A stretch of DNA of 64,000 nucleotides from Nocardia sp. NBC_00416 (GTDB taxonomy: Bacteria; Actinomycetota; Actinomycetes; Mycobacteriales; Mycobacteriaceae), in the NCBI RefSeq assembly GCF_036032445.1, contig NZ_CP107932.1, positions 5,644,501 to 5,708,500 of the forward strand, given 5' to 3'. Position 1 is the first letter of the stretch. Each line of letters opens with the position of its first letter. A program made the position numbers and the translations under genes. Below are positions 32,624 through 40,986 of this stretch, one piece after another. A model generated the notes under the pieces. The model saw nothing but the letters and a program-made list of their open reading frames with translations. It ran no database searches and was not told the origin of the DNA.

Positions 32624-33562
32624 GTGCCGGATATCAGTACTCCGGAAGCGATCACCGCCGCCGCGGAGAAGATCATGGCGGCCGGCGCGAGCGCGCCCCG
32701 GCCCGGTCGCGACCCGGTGAACCAGCCGATGATCAACAACTGGGTGGAGGCACTGGGCGATACCAACCCGGTGTACGTCGACGAGGCCGCCGCCAAGGCT
32801 GCCGGGTTCGACGGGATCGTCGCCCCGCCCGCTATGGCGCAGGTGTGGACCATGCTGGGTTTGGGCGGCAGCCGGTCGGCCGATGATCCGATGGAGGCCA
32901 CGAACGCGCTGCTCGACTCCGCCGGATACACCTCGGTGGTCGGCACCAACTGCGAGCAGGTCTACCACCGCTATCTGCGGCCCGGTGAAGAAGTGAACAT
33001 CACCAGCGCGCTGGACAGCATCAAGGGCCCGAAACGCACCGGGCTGGGCGAGGGTTTCTTCCTGACCTACCGCACCAGCTGGTACGTCGGCGACGAACTC
33101 GTCACCGAGATGCTGTTCCGCATTCTGAAGTTCGTTCCGGCCAAGAGCGCCGCCCCCGCGCCGGCCCCTGCCGAACGGGTGCGCCCGCTGGTCTCGCTGG
33201 ACACCGAATTCTTCTGGGAGGGTACGAAAGCCGGCGAACTGCGGATCCAGAAACTGCCCGACGGCACGCTGCGGCATCCGCCGATCCCGGCGATCTGGCA
33301 GGACAAGACGGAACCGGTCGACTATGTGGTGTCCACCGGGAAGGGCACGGTGTTCAGCTACGTCGTGCACCACGCCCCGAAGGTGCCCGGTCGTGACCTG
33401 CCGTTCGTGGTCGCGCTGGTGGAACTCGACGAGGGTGTGCGGATGCTCGGCGAACTGCGCGGCGTCGAACCCGGTCGGGTCGAGGTGGGACTGCGGGTCG
33501 CCGCCGGTTTCGAGAAACTCGACGACGATACGGTGCTGCCGTTCTGGAAGGTGAGCGTATGA
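32624..33562 (+). CDS. chsH2: ChsH2-like steroid enoyl-CoA hydratase subunit (MaoC + DUF35)
   Basis: 312 residues (Rv3542c has 311) from a GTG with AAGGAG at 6-nt spacing. Residues 1 to about 170 are a hot-dog MaoC-like domain (NQPMINNWVEALGDTNPVYV, FDGIVAPPAMAQVW); about 185-312 is a DUF35 OB-fold domain that in the known complex docks the Ltp2 aldolase. With ChsH1 it hydrates the unsaturated 3-oxo-pregnadiene-carboxyl-CoA. In mycobacteria chsE2 and chsH2 are adjacent; here 653 bp of repeats lie between them. It overlaps chsH1 by 4 bp. Confidence 0.92.
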   Translation: MPDISTPEAITAAAEKIMAAGASAPRPGRDPVNQPMINNWVEALGDTNPVYVDEAAAKAAGFDGIVAPPAMAQVWTMLGLGGSRSADDPMEATNALLDSAGYTSVVGTNCEQVYHRYLRPGEEVNITSALDSIKGPKRTGLGEGFFLTYRTSWYVGDELVTEMLFRILKFVPAKSAAPAPAPAERVRPLVSLDTEFFWEGTKAGELRIQKLPDGTLRHPPIPAIWQDKTEPVDYVVSTGKGTVFSYVVHHAPKVPGRDLPFVVALVELDEGVRMLGELRGVEPGRVEVGLRVAAGFEKLDDDTVLPFWKVSV

Positions 33563-33984
33563 CCGCCGCATTCGATCCGACCACGGTCCAGGTGGGCACC
33601 GAACTGCCGGAACTGTCGATCCACGCCGACCCCACCTTCGTCATCAGCACCGCTCTGGCCACCCGGGACTTCCAGGATGTGCACCACGACCGGGACAAGG
33701 CGATCGAGCGCGGGTCCAAGGACATCTTCGTCAACATCCTCACCGATACGGGTCTGGTGCAGCGTTTCGTCACCGACTGGGCGGGCCCGGCGACGGTGGT
33801 GAAATCCATCGCGCTGCGGCTCGGTGTACCCCTGTACGCCTACGACACGTTGACCCTCACCGGCAAGGTCACCGCGGTGGAGGGGGCGGAGGTCCGGCTG
33901 GAGGTCCTCGGCAAGGACAGCCTGGGCGATCACATCGTCGCGACGGTCGTCGTCAGTGTTGCGGGAGTCGGTGGCGGGGCGTGA
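33559..33984 (+). CDS. chsH1: ChsH1-like steroid enoyl-CoA hydratase subunit
   Basis: 141 residues, one MaoC hot-dog domain. The catalytic Asp/His region reads DFQDVHHDRDKAIERGSKD, as in (R)-hydratases, so this subunit supplies the active site while ChsH2 supplies the second fold. An ATGA overlap with chsH2 implies equal translation of the two subunits. About 12 residues longer than Rv3541c. Confidence 0.92.
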   Translation: MTAAFDPTTVQVGTELPELSIHADPTFVISTALATRDFQDVHHDRDKAIERGSKDIFVNILTDTGLVQRFVTDWAGPATVVKSIALRLGVPLYAYDTLTLTGKVTAVEGAEVRLEVLGKDSLGDHIVATVVVSVAGVGGGA

Positions 33985-34030
33985 GCGCCGATACGCAGAG
34001 TCCTGTCCCAGCCCGCGGAATGAGGTCCGT

Positions 34031-35224
34031 ATGACTACTCCTGAACATCCACTGTCCGGCCGGGCCGCCATCGCGGGAATCGGCGCCACCGACTTCTCCA
34101 AGGAGTCCGGCCGCAGCGAACTGCGTCTGGCGGCCGAGGCGGTCACCGCCGCCCTCGCGGACGCCGGGCTCACCCCCGCCGACGTCGACGGGCTGACCAC
34201 CTTCACGATGGACACCAATATGCAGGTCGCGGTGGCGCGTGCCGTCGGGATCCCGCAGCTGAAGTTCTTCAGCCATATCGGGTACGGCGGCGGCGCGGCC
34301 TGCGCCACCGTGCAGCAGGCGGCGATGGCGGTGGCGACCGGAGTCGCCGATGTGGTCGTGGCCTACCGGGCCTTCAACGAGCGTTCGGTCTCCCGGTTCG
34401 GCCAGTTCTCGACCTCGCTGGCCGCGGCGCCGACCTCCTCGGGAATCGACGCCGGCTGGTCGTATCCGCACGGCCTGGGCACCCCCGCGGCGCAGGTGGC
34501 GATGGTCGCCCGGCGGTATATGCACGTGTACGGCGCGACCAGCGCCGATTTCGGCCGGGTCGCGGTCGCCGACCGCAAGCACGCCGCGGTGAATCCGAAC
34601 GCCTTTTTCTACAACAAGCCGATCACCCTGGAGGATCACCAGAATTCGCGGTGGATCGCCGAACCGCTGCATCTGCTGGACTGCTGCCAGGAATCCGACG
34701 GCGGTGTCGCGATCGTCGTGACCAGTGCCGAGCGGGCACGGGATCTGCCCAACGCCCCGGCCGTCATCACCGCCGCGGCGCAGGGTAGCGGGGCCGACCA
34801 ATACGTGATGACCAGCTATTACCGGGACGCGTTGACCGGGCTTCCGGAAATGGGTCTGGTCGGCGATCAGTTGTGGGCGCAGAGCGGTTTGCGACCCGAT
34901 GATGTGCAGGCCACAATTCTGTACGACCACTTCACGCCGTTCGTCCTCATGCAGTTGGAGGAACTCGGTTTCTGCCCGCGTGGCGAGGCGAAGGATTTCA
35001 TTGCCGACGGGGCGATCGAAATCGGTGGGAAACTACCGATCAATACCCACGGCGGTCAGCTGGGTGAGGCGTACATCCACGGAATGAACGGGATTGCCGA
35101 GGGGGTGCGCCAGTTGCGCGGAACCTCGGTGAATCAGGTCGAGAAGGTGGAGAACGTGCTGGTCACAGCCGGTACCGGGGTCCCGACATCGGGGCTGGTG
35201 CTGAGCGCGGACCGAGCCGCCTGA
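34031..35224 (+). CDS. ltp2: Ltp2-like steroid side-chain retro-aldolase (thiolase fold)
   Basis: 397 residues (Rv3540c has 386). Thiolase-superfamily lipid-transfer-protein type: AAIAGIGATDFSKESGRSE, GYGGGAACATVQQAAMAVATG, DCCQESDGGVAIVV, and INTHGGQLGEAYIHGMNG near the C-terminus. The usual thiolase acylating Cys is not needed in this subgroup. Ltp2 with the DUF35 domain of ChsH2 cleaves the 17-hydroxy side-chain CoA ester to androstenedione and propionyl-CoA, ending side-chain removal. Start ATG 34031 follows GAGGT. Last gene of the operon; a hairpin follows. Confidence 0.92.
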   Translation: MTTPEHPLSGRAAIAGIGATDFSKESGRSELRLAAEAVTAALADAGLTPADVDGLTTFTMDTNMQVAVARAVGIPQLKFFSHIGYGGGAACATVQQAAMAVATGVADVVVAYRAFNERSVSRFGQFSTSLAAAPTSSGIDAGWSYPHGLGTPAAQVAMVARRYMHVYGATSADFGRVAVADRKHAAVNPNAFFYNKPITLEDHQNSRWIAEPLHLLDCCQESDGGVAIVVTSAERARDLPNAPAVITAAAQGSGADQYVMTSYYRDALTGLPEMGLVGDQLWAQSGLRPDDVQATILYDHFTPFVLMQLEELGFCPRGEAKDFIADGAIEIGGKLPINTHGGQLGEAYIHGMNGIAEGVRQLRGTSVNQVEKVENVLVTAGTGVPTSGLVLSADRAA

Positions 35225-35264
35225 CCCGGCTCGCCACCGGGCCCTCCGTCAACCGCTGTCGACA

Positions 35265-35304
35265 CCGCCGCGCCGTACCCGATTTTCCGGGTTCGGCGCG
35301 GCGG
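35265..35304 (+). terminator. Hairpin terminator after ltp2
   Basis: CCGCCGCGCCG (35265-35275) pairs with CGGCGCGGCGG (35294-35304), with an inner ACCCG/CGGGT extension, 40 bp after the ltp2 stop. There is no U-tract, so its strength as an intrinsic terminator is uncertain. Confidence 0.5.
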
Positions 35305-35517
35305 ATGCTCGTCGTCCGAGCTGAGCGCCGGATGCCGGCCGCCGGGAATCGATTGCTGTGTCCGTGAGGGTTGTGACTATTCACAGTCGGTAACAAGATA
35401 TAACTGTCGATTGCGCAATGGGCAGTAGGTTTGCCGACAAGGGGCTGAAAAAAGTGGAAAACTCGTCATTTCATATTGTCGAAACGCTAACGGACCGGCC
35501 GTCCGGCATGTAAACAT

Positions 35518-36606
35518 GTGGCTGTTCTTGGCAGTGAGCAGGTTCGAGGTATCGGGTTGGCCGGGTCGCGGGCGCTGATCGCGCGCATTGTGGCGGTGTT
35601 CGCGCTGTTGTTCTGCGCTGTCATCGCCCTGCGCGGTCATATCCCGGGAATGCCGGAGAACACCGAGGACACCGCCGAGGGCACCTCCTCCGCTCTCACC
35701 GTCGCGCTGATGCCGGTACTGCTCACCGTCTCGATCGTGGTGCTGCTGGCCGGGGTCATCGCCAGCCAGCACCGGCTGCCGCTGGCCCTGCCCGACCTCG
35801 ACTCCGACGAACACGAACTGCACTGGCGGCTCGGCCGCTTCGGGCTGGTCGTACTTTTCCTGCTGGCCGTCGCCGGAGTACTCGCGGCGATCTCCTTCGC
35901 CATCTATTTCATCGGTTTCCAGCGCACCACCGAGCAGGTGCCGCCCGCCCCACCCGGCGATTCCCGGTATGTTCCGCGTCCGGCCACACCACCCGGTGTC
36001 GACGAGGACGAGCCGGTACTCACCGGCACCGGGTTGATCCTGGCCACGGCCGCCGCCGGAACTCTGGTCGCGGTCGCGGTAACCGGTCTGGCCGTCGTCA
36101 CCGTCAACACCCAGCAGCGCCGCGAACGCGCCGAGGCCGCCGAAGACGCCGCGGCGGCCGGCGGCGAGCCGCTGCCCCCGGACACCGATTCGTTGGTCAA
36201 GGCCGCCGAGATGGGTCTGGCCGCGATGAACGCGCCCGGTCAGGACCCGCGGACCGCGATCATCGCCTGCTATGTCGCGATGGAACGCGGGTTGATCTTC
36301 GCGCGCGGCCTGGCGCCGCTGGCCTCCGACACCCCGATGGAAGTGCTCGCGCGGGCATTCGAGCACGGAGCGCTGCAGGACGCTTCGGCCCGGGAACTGG
36401 TGGCGCTGTTCGAAGAAGCCCGGTTCAGCCCGCACTCCATGATGGCCTGGCAGCGGATGCGGGCCGAACAATTGCTGCGCGTGGTGCTCTCCGACCTGCA
36501 GCAGACCGCGCCGCCGAATCCGGCTGTGACGGCCGCCATGGACGCTGGATATCCGCCCGCCGCGCCGCTGAGCAGCGATTCGCCCGACGTGACGAGGTCG
36601 ATATGA
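35518..36606 (+). CDS. Membrane protein with C-terminal DUF4129 domain
   Basis: 362 residues from a GTG. Three clear transmembrane helices (about 22-38, 60-82, 102-130) and a fourth at 175-200 are followed by a cytoplasmic domain (about 225-330) of DUF4129 type: ARTAIIACYVAMERGLIF-like segment (DPRTAIIACYVAMERGL), TPMEVLARAFEHG and ALFEEARFSPHSM. Such proteins accompany MoxR ATPases and DUF58 proteins. First gene of a five-gene cluster with coupled junctions; overlaps the next gene by 4 bp. An AT-rich stretch upstream (35370-35517) probably holds the promoter. Confidence 0.8.
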   Translation: MAVLGSEQVRGIGLAGSRALIARIVAVFALLFCAVIALRGHIPGMPENTEDTAEGTSSALTVALMPVLLTVSIVVLLAGVIASQHRLPLALPDLDSDEHELHWRLGRFGLVVLFLLAVAGVLAAISFAIYFIGFQRTTEQVPPAPPGDSRYVPRPATPPGVDEDEPVLTGTGLILATAAAGTLVAVAVTGLAVVTVNTQQRRERAEAAEDAAAAGGEPLPPDTDSLVKAAEMGLAAMNAPGQDPRTAIIACYVAMERGLIFARGLAPLASDTPMEVLARAFEHGALQDASARELVALFEEARFSPHSMMAWQRMRAEQLLRVVLSDLQQTAPPNPAVTAAMDAGYPPAAPLSSDSPDVTRSI

Positions 36607-37097
36607 GCAGACCCTGGATCGTCGCCGCCGCGATCATCGCGGTCGCCGGACTGGAAGCCGTCGCCTACCTGCGAGTCCGGGATTTGATGCTGATCGCGGC
36701 CGGGCTGCCGGTCGCCGTCGCACTGTGCTGCTTCGTCTGGGTGCTGCTGCGCCCGGAGAAGAGGGAAAAGGAACCGGCCGACGTCATGGAGAACGGGCCC
36801 GCCGAAATGCTGCGCCATTGGCATGCCCGCGCCGAAATGCTCGTCGACCGTGCCGACGGCAGCCGCGCCGATTGGGATCGGCATCTGCGCCCGCTGCTGG
36901 CCAAAGAGTTCCAACTGTCCGCCGGCCTGCGGGTCAGCAAGAACCGGCGGGCGCTGGAAAGCGCCGGAGTCCATTTGTTCGGCGCCGACCTATGGCGCTG
37001 GGTGGACCCGGCCGACTCGGCGCTGCGTGACCAGAACACGTCCGCGCCGGGCCGCGCGGCTCTCGACGAGATCCTGAGCCGCCTTCAGAGAATGTGA
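36603..37097 (+). CDS. Small membrane protein of the MoxR cluster
   Basis: 164 residues with two N-terminal transmembrane helices (about 5-20 and 28-50), then a soluble domain containing RHWHARAEMLVDRADGS and HLRPLLAKEFQLSAG. The soluble part resembles proteins encoded beside moxR3 in mycobacteria (Rv3165c-like by position). No enzymatic motif is visible. ATGA overlap with the preceding gene. Confidence 0.7.
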   Translation: MSRPWIVAAAIIAVAGLEAVAYLRVRDLMLIAAGLPVAVALCCFVWVLLRPEKREKEPADVMENGPAEMLRHWHARAEMLVDRADGSRADWDRHLRPLLAKEFQLSAGLRVSKNRRALESAGVHLFGADLWRWVDPADSALRDQNTSAPGRAALDEILSRLQRM

Positions 37098-37125
37098 AAC
37101 GGGTCGACGCATTGCGAGAAATGAC

Positions 37126-38088
37126 ATGACCATGCCCTTGGACGCGACCGTCCAACGCACCGAAGCCGTGCTCCGGGAGGTCTCCCGGGTCGTCGTCGGC
37201 AAACGCGAAGAGCTACAGCTCATCATGATCGCGATCCTGGCCGGCGGCCATGTGCTCATCGAGGATCTGCCCGGGCTGGGCAAAACGCTGATCGCCCGGT
37301 CGTTCGCGGCCGCCCTCGGGCTGGACTTCACCCGGGTGCAGTTCACCCCGGATCTGCTGCCGGCGGATCTGCTCGGCTCCACGATCTACGACATGTCCAC
37401 CGGCCGGTTCACTTTCCGCCGGGGCCCGGTGTTCACCCATATGCTGCTCGCCGACGAGGTGAACCGCACCCCGCCGAAAACGCAGGCGGCGCTGCTCGAG
37501 GCGATGGCAGAGGGTCAGGTGAGCATCGACGGCGAGACCTTCCCGCTGCCACAACCGTTCGTCGTACTCGCCACCGACAACCCCATCGAATACGAAGGCA
37601 CCTATCCGCTGCCCGAAGCGCAGCTGGACCGTTTCGCGATCCAGCTGCGACTGGGTTACCTGTCCGAACAGGACGAAACCCAGATGATCCGCCGCCGCCT
37701 CGAACGCGGTGCGGTATCGCCGCGCGTGAACCAGGTGGTCGACGCCAAAGGGCTGCTGGAAATGCGGCATTCCGTCGAATTCGTCTCGGTGCACCCGGAT
37801 GTCGTCGGCTATGTGGTGGCACTGGCGAGCGCCACGCGCGCCCACGCGCAGGTGGAGGTCGGCGCGAGCCCGCGTTCGGAACTGGACCTGGTGCAGATGG
37901 CCCGCGCCCGCGCCCTGCTCAACGGCCGCGACTTCGTGGTTCCCGAAGACGTGAAGGCGCTCGCGATTCCCGCGATGTCGCACCGGATCACCCTGCGGCC
38001 GGAGATGTGGGTGCGGCGCATCCGCGGCGAGGACGTGATCAGCGAACTCCTGCGCCGCCTCCCGGTTCCCCGCGCCGCCACGCAATGA
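37126..38088 (+). CDS. moxR: MoxR-family AAA+ ATPase
   Basis: 320 residues. Walker A in EDLPGLGKT (46-54), Walker B in MLLADEVNR, the MoxR motif PPKTQAALLEAMAEGQVSID, sensor 1 LATDNPIEYEGTYPLPEAQLDRF and a C-terminal lid domain. MoxR ATPases act as chaperones that mature or assemble partner complexes, usually together with DUF58 and vWA proteins encoded beside them, as here. Cytoplasmic. The stop overlaps the start of the DUF58 gene. Confidence 0.93.
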   Translation: MTMPLDATVQRTEAVLREVSRVVVGKREELQLIMIAILAGGHVLIEDLPGLGKTLIARSFAAALGLDFTRVQFTPDLLPADLLGSTIYDMSTGRFTFRRGPVFTHMLLADEVNRTPPKTQAALLEAMAEGQVSIDGETFPLPQPFVVLATDNPIEYEGTYPLPEAQLDRFAIQLRLGYLSEQDETQMIRRRLERGAVSPRVNQVVDAKGLLEMRHSVEFVSVHPDVVGYVVALASATRAHAQVEVGASPRSELDLVQMARARALLNGRDFVVPEDVKALAIPAMSHRITLRPEMWVRRIRGEDVISELLRRLPVPRAATQ

Positions 38089-39359
38089 GACACCGCGACG
38101 CCAGTGCCACGGTGGAGGCCCGCCTGCGCTGGCGCCCCGCCCCGCTCACCTATCTGCTGGCCATCGCGTCGGCGGTCGCACTGCTGGGCGCGGTGATCGC
38201 GGGCAGCTGGCAGCTGGTGGTGTTCGCGGCGCCCATGCTCGGCGTGCTGGCCAGCGCACCCTGGCAGGTGTCGCGCACCCGGATCCAGGTGGACGGCGGC
38301 GGAACCCAGCGCTGTTTCGAGAACGAGCAGGTCACCGTCACCATCGCCGCATTCGTGGATCAGGGGCAGGCATTGCTGCGCTGCAAACCGGTCGCGGTCG
38401 ACGGTATGACGGTCACGGTCGAGGAATCGGCGGATTCCGGTTCGGCGCCGGCCGGACTGCGGTTGACGGTGTCGGCGACGCGGTGGGGTCGCTATCCGAT
38501 CTCCGTGCGGGTCAAGGCGTTGAGCCCCGCCGGAATGGCGTTGGCCACCGCGACCCTGCCCGCCGGGGAGATCTACGTCTATCCGGTCACCGATCCGCAG
38601 CGGATGCGGCTGCCGCGCACCGAACTCCCCGAACGCCTCGGCGTGCACCTCACCCGCCGGCACGGTCCGGGTGTGGAATACGCCGATATCCGCCCCTACG
38701 CCCCCGGCGACCAGTTGCGCACCGTGAACTGGCAGGTGAGCGCCCGCCGGGGCCGGCTGTACGTGACCGAACGCTTGACCAACCGATCCGCGGACGTGGT
38801 CGTGCTGGTCGATACCTCCCAGCAGGCGCCCGGTCCGGCCACCGACGCGCTGGAACTGTCGGTGCGCGGTGCGGCGCAGGTGGTGCAGTCGACGCTGCAG
38901 GCCGGAGACCGCACCGCGGTGGTCTGTTTGGGCCGGTCGCCGCGCTGGCTGCGCCCCGATATCGGCCGCCGGCAGTTCTATCGCATCGTCGACACCGTGC
39001 TCGATGTGGGCGACGAGTACATACCCACGACCGGGACCTTGGCGCCCTACGCCGCGGTCCCGCTCGGCGCGATCATCGTCGCGTTCAGCACCCTGCTGGA
39101 CACCCAGTTCGCTCTCGCGTTGATCGATCTGCGCAAACGCGGGCACGTGGTGGTGGCCGTGGATGTGCTGCGCGGCAGCCCCTTCGCCGGTGATCTCGAC
39201 CCCACCATGGAGAAGATGTGGCAGTTGGAGCGGATGTCGATGTACCGCGATATGAGCACGGTCGGTGTGGATATCGTGCACTGGGCCGATGACGCCCGCC
39301 TGGACCAGACGATGCGGCTGCTGCCGCAGCACCGCCGGATGAGCCGGGTGCGCCGATGA
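38085..39359 (+). CDS. DUF58-domain protein of the MoxR cluster
   Basis: 424 residues from ATG 38085, overlapping moxR by 4 bp. Two N-terminal transmembrane helices (about 20-55), an extracytoplasmic or linker region, then the DUF58 signature GPGVEYADIRPYAPGDQLRTVNW (about 210-233), and a vWA-like fold containing VVVLVDTS (a partial metal site). DUF58 proteins are the standard MoxR partners. The long C-terminal part is compatible with a vWA domain lacking the full DxSxS motif. Confidence 0.85.
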   Translation: MRHRDASATVEARLRWRPAPLTYLLAIASAVALLGAVIAGSWQLVVFAAPMLGVLASAPWQVSRTRIQVDGGGTQRCFENEQVTVTIAAFVDQGQALLRCKPVAVDGMTVTVEESADSGSAPAGLRLTVSATRWGRYPISVRVKALSPAGMALATATLPAGEIYVYPVTDPQRMRLPRTELPERLGVHLTRRHGPGVEYADIRPYAPGDQLRTVNWQVSARRGRLYVTERLTNRSADVVVLVDTSQQAPGPATDALELSVRGAAQVVQSTLQAGDRTAVVCLGRSPRWLRPDIGRRQFYRIVDTVLDVGDEYIPTTGTLAPYAAVPLGAIIVAFSTLLDTQFALALIDLRKRGHVVVAVDVLRGSPFAGDLDPTMEKMWQLERMSMYRDMSTVGVDIVHWADDARLDQTMRLLPQHRRMSRVRR

Positions 39360-39844
39360 TCAAATTCCTCGCGCATCTCGCTGGAACGCTGCTCGTACTC
39401 CTGGTCGCGCTGATCCAGCCGTGGGCGGCCCCGGCCGCGATCGTGCTGGTAGTGGTCGGCTGGTGGTGGCGCTGGGCGGCCGTCGGCGCGGTACTGCTGG
39501 TGATCGGCGTTCTCGCGCTCTCGGATACCGGACTCGTCGCGGCGGCCGCGGCGGGGTTGGTGGCCACCACCTATCTGCTCAATATCGCGACCGTGACGGC
39601 GCCCCGCGGGGTCGTCCCGACCACGCTGCCGTCGGTGGTGGGCGCGGTGCTGTGGACCATGGCGGCCAGTGGGGCGGCCTTGCTGCCGGTGCGGTTGGCG
39701 TGGGCGCCGGTGGTGGCGCCGGTGCTGGTGATCCTGCTGTCGTCGATCCTGACCTACAGCATCACCGCGACCCGGCGGCGTCCGACACCGGCAGGGCCGG
39801 ACCTCGCACACCAAGACCAGGCCACTCGGACATCCGGGGCGTAA
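39356..39844 (+). CDS. Membrane protein at end of MoxR cluster
   Basis: 162 residues with four to five hydrophobic helices (from residue 8 to about 145) and a hydrophilic tail. ATGA overlap with the DUF58 gene. No family recognised beyond its occurrence in this cluster; the place corresponds to the membrane protein next to Rv3163c in mycobacteria. Confidence 0.7.
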   Translation: MIKFLAHLAGTLLVLLVALIQPWAAPAAIVLVVVGWWWRWAAVGAVLLVIGVLALSDTGLVAAAAAGLVATTYLLNIATVTAPRGVVPTTLPSVVGAVLWTMAASGAALLPVRLAWAPVVAPVLVILLSSILTYSITATRRRPTPAGPDLAHQDQATRTSGA

Positions 39845-40011
39845 CAACCCCCGGCCATACGTGGATCGGATTCCGGGTTGCGCAGTGTGCGCACGGCCTC
39901 GCCTACCTCGGATCGAGCCGTCGATGCAGAAGAATCCCGCGCAGAACCCACTGGAAACGTCGACGGAGATGGATCGGCGCCGGATTGCGGCCGATCGCGG
40001 AGGTTGCGGGT

Positions 40012-40953
40012 ATGGCGGGCTGTTCGGCGGTGCGGACGCACAAGAACATGGTTCGAATGCCGGGTGGGCAGTTCGCGATGGGTGCTTCGGATTTCTTCCC
40101 GGAGGAGCGGCCGGTGCGGCCGGTGTCGGTGGAGCCGTTCTGGATCGATGCGCATCCGGTGACCAACGCCGTGTTCGGCCGGTTCGTCCGGGACACCGGT
40201 TATGTGACTGTGGCGGAGCGTGAACTCGATCCGGGTGATTTCCCCGGCGCCCGGGCCGCGGATCTGGTTCCCGGTGGGCTGGTCTTCCGGCGCAGTCGTG
40301 GTCCGGTTCCGTTGGAGGATTGGCGGCGCTGGTGGGCGTATGTGCCGGGCGCGAACTGGCGGAATCCGCACGGGCCGGGCAGCGATCTGAACGGCCGCGA
40401 TCACCATCCGGTGATCCAGGTCGCCTACGAAGACGCCGCCACCTACGCGGCATGGGCGGGTAAGGCGTTGCCCAGCGAGGCACAGTGGGAATTCGGCGCC
40501 CGTGGCGGCCTGGCCGGCGCGACGTTCAGCTGGGGTGCGGAGTTCGAGCCCAAGGGGCGGCGGATGGCCAACACCTGGGTCGGGCAGTTTCCGTGGCAGT
40601 TCCTGCCCGGACGAGGCCAGACCGACCAGCCTGCCACCACCAAGGTCGGCAGCTATCCGCCCAACGGTTACGGCCTGTTCGACATGACCGGAAATGTGTG
40701 GGAGTGGACCACCGGCTACTTCCGTGCCGACCACGGCAGCGGGGGATCGTGCTGCGCGCCGAATGACGCGCAGCGTCGGGACGGTCCACCACCGGTCGAG
40801 GCCGGGGAACGGCATCCACGGCGGGTGATCAAGGGCGGTTCCTACCTGTGTGCACCGAATTACTGCCTGCGCTACCGGCCCGCCGCCCGGCAAGGGCAAG
40901 CCGAGGACACCGCGACGTGTCACCTCGGATTCCGCTGTGTCGTACCCGATTGA
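40012..40953 (+). CDS. Formylglycine-generating enzyme (SUMF1/FGE family)
   Basis: 313 residues from ATG 40012, with GGAGG eight bases upstream. FGE oxidises the Cys of a sulfatase CxPxR motif to formylglycine using copper and O2. Motifs: MVRMPGGQFAMGASDFFPEE, FWIDAHPVTNAVFGRFV, LPSEAQWEFGARGG, GNVWEWTTGYF and KGGSYLCAPNYCLRYRPAAR with the two active-site cysteines at about 280 and 285. No signal peptide, so it acts before export or on a cytoplasmic client. It lies 33 bp upstream of a sulfatase gene bearing CSPTR, its probable substrate. Confidence 0.93.
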   Translation: MAGCSAVRTHKNMVRMPGGQFAMGASDFFPEERPVRPVSVEPFWIDAHPVTNAVFGRFVRDTGYVTVAERELDPGDFPGARAADLVPGGLVFRRSRGPVPLEDWRRWWAYVPGANWRNPHGPGSDLNGRDHHPVIQVAYEDAATYAAWAGKALPSEAQWEFGARGGLAGATFSWGAEFEPKGRRMANTWVGQFPWQFLPGRGQTDQPATTKVGSYPPNGYGLFDMTGNVWEWTTGYFRADHGSGGSCCAPNDAQRRDGPPPVEAGERHPRRVIKGGSYLCAPNYCLRYRPAARQGQAEDTATCHLGFRCVVPD

Positions 40954-40986
40954 TCAGCACTGTTCGCAGCGACTACGAGTTGGGAG

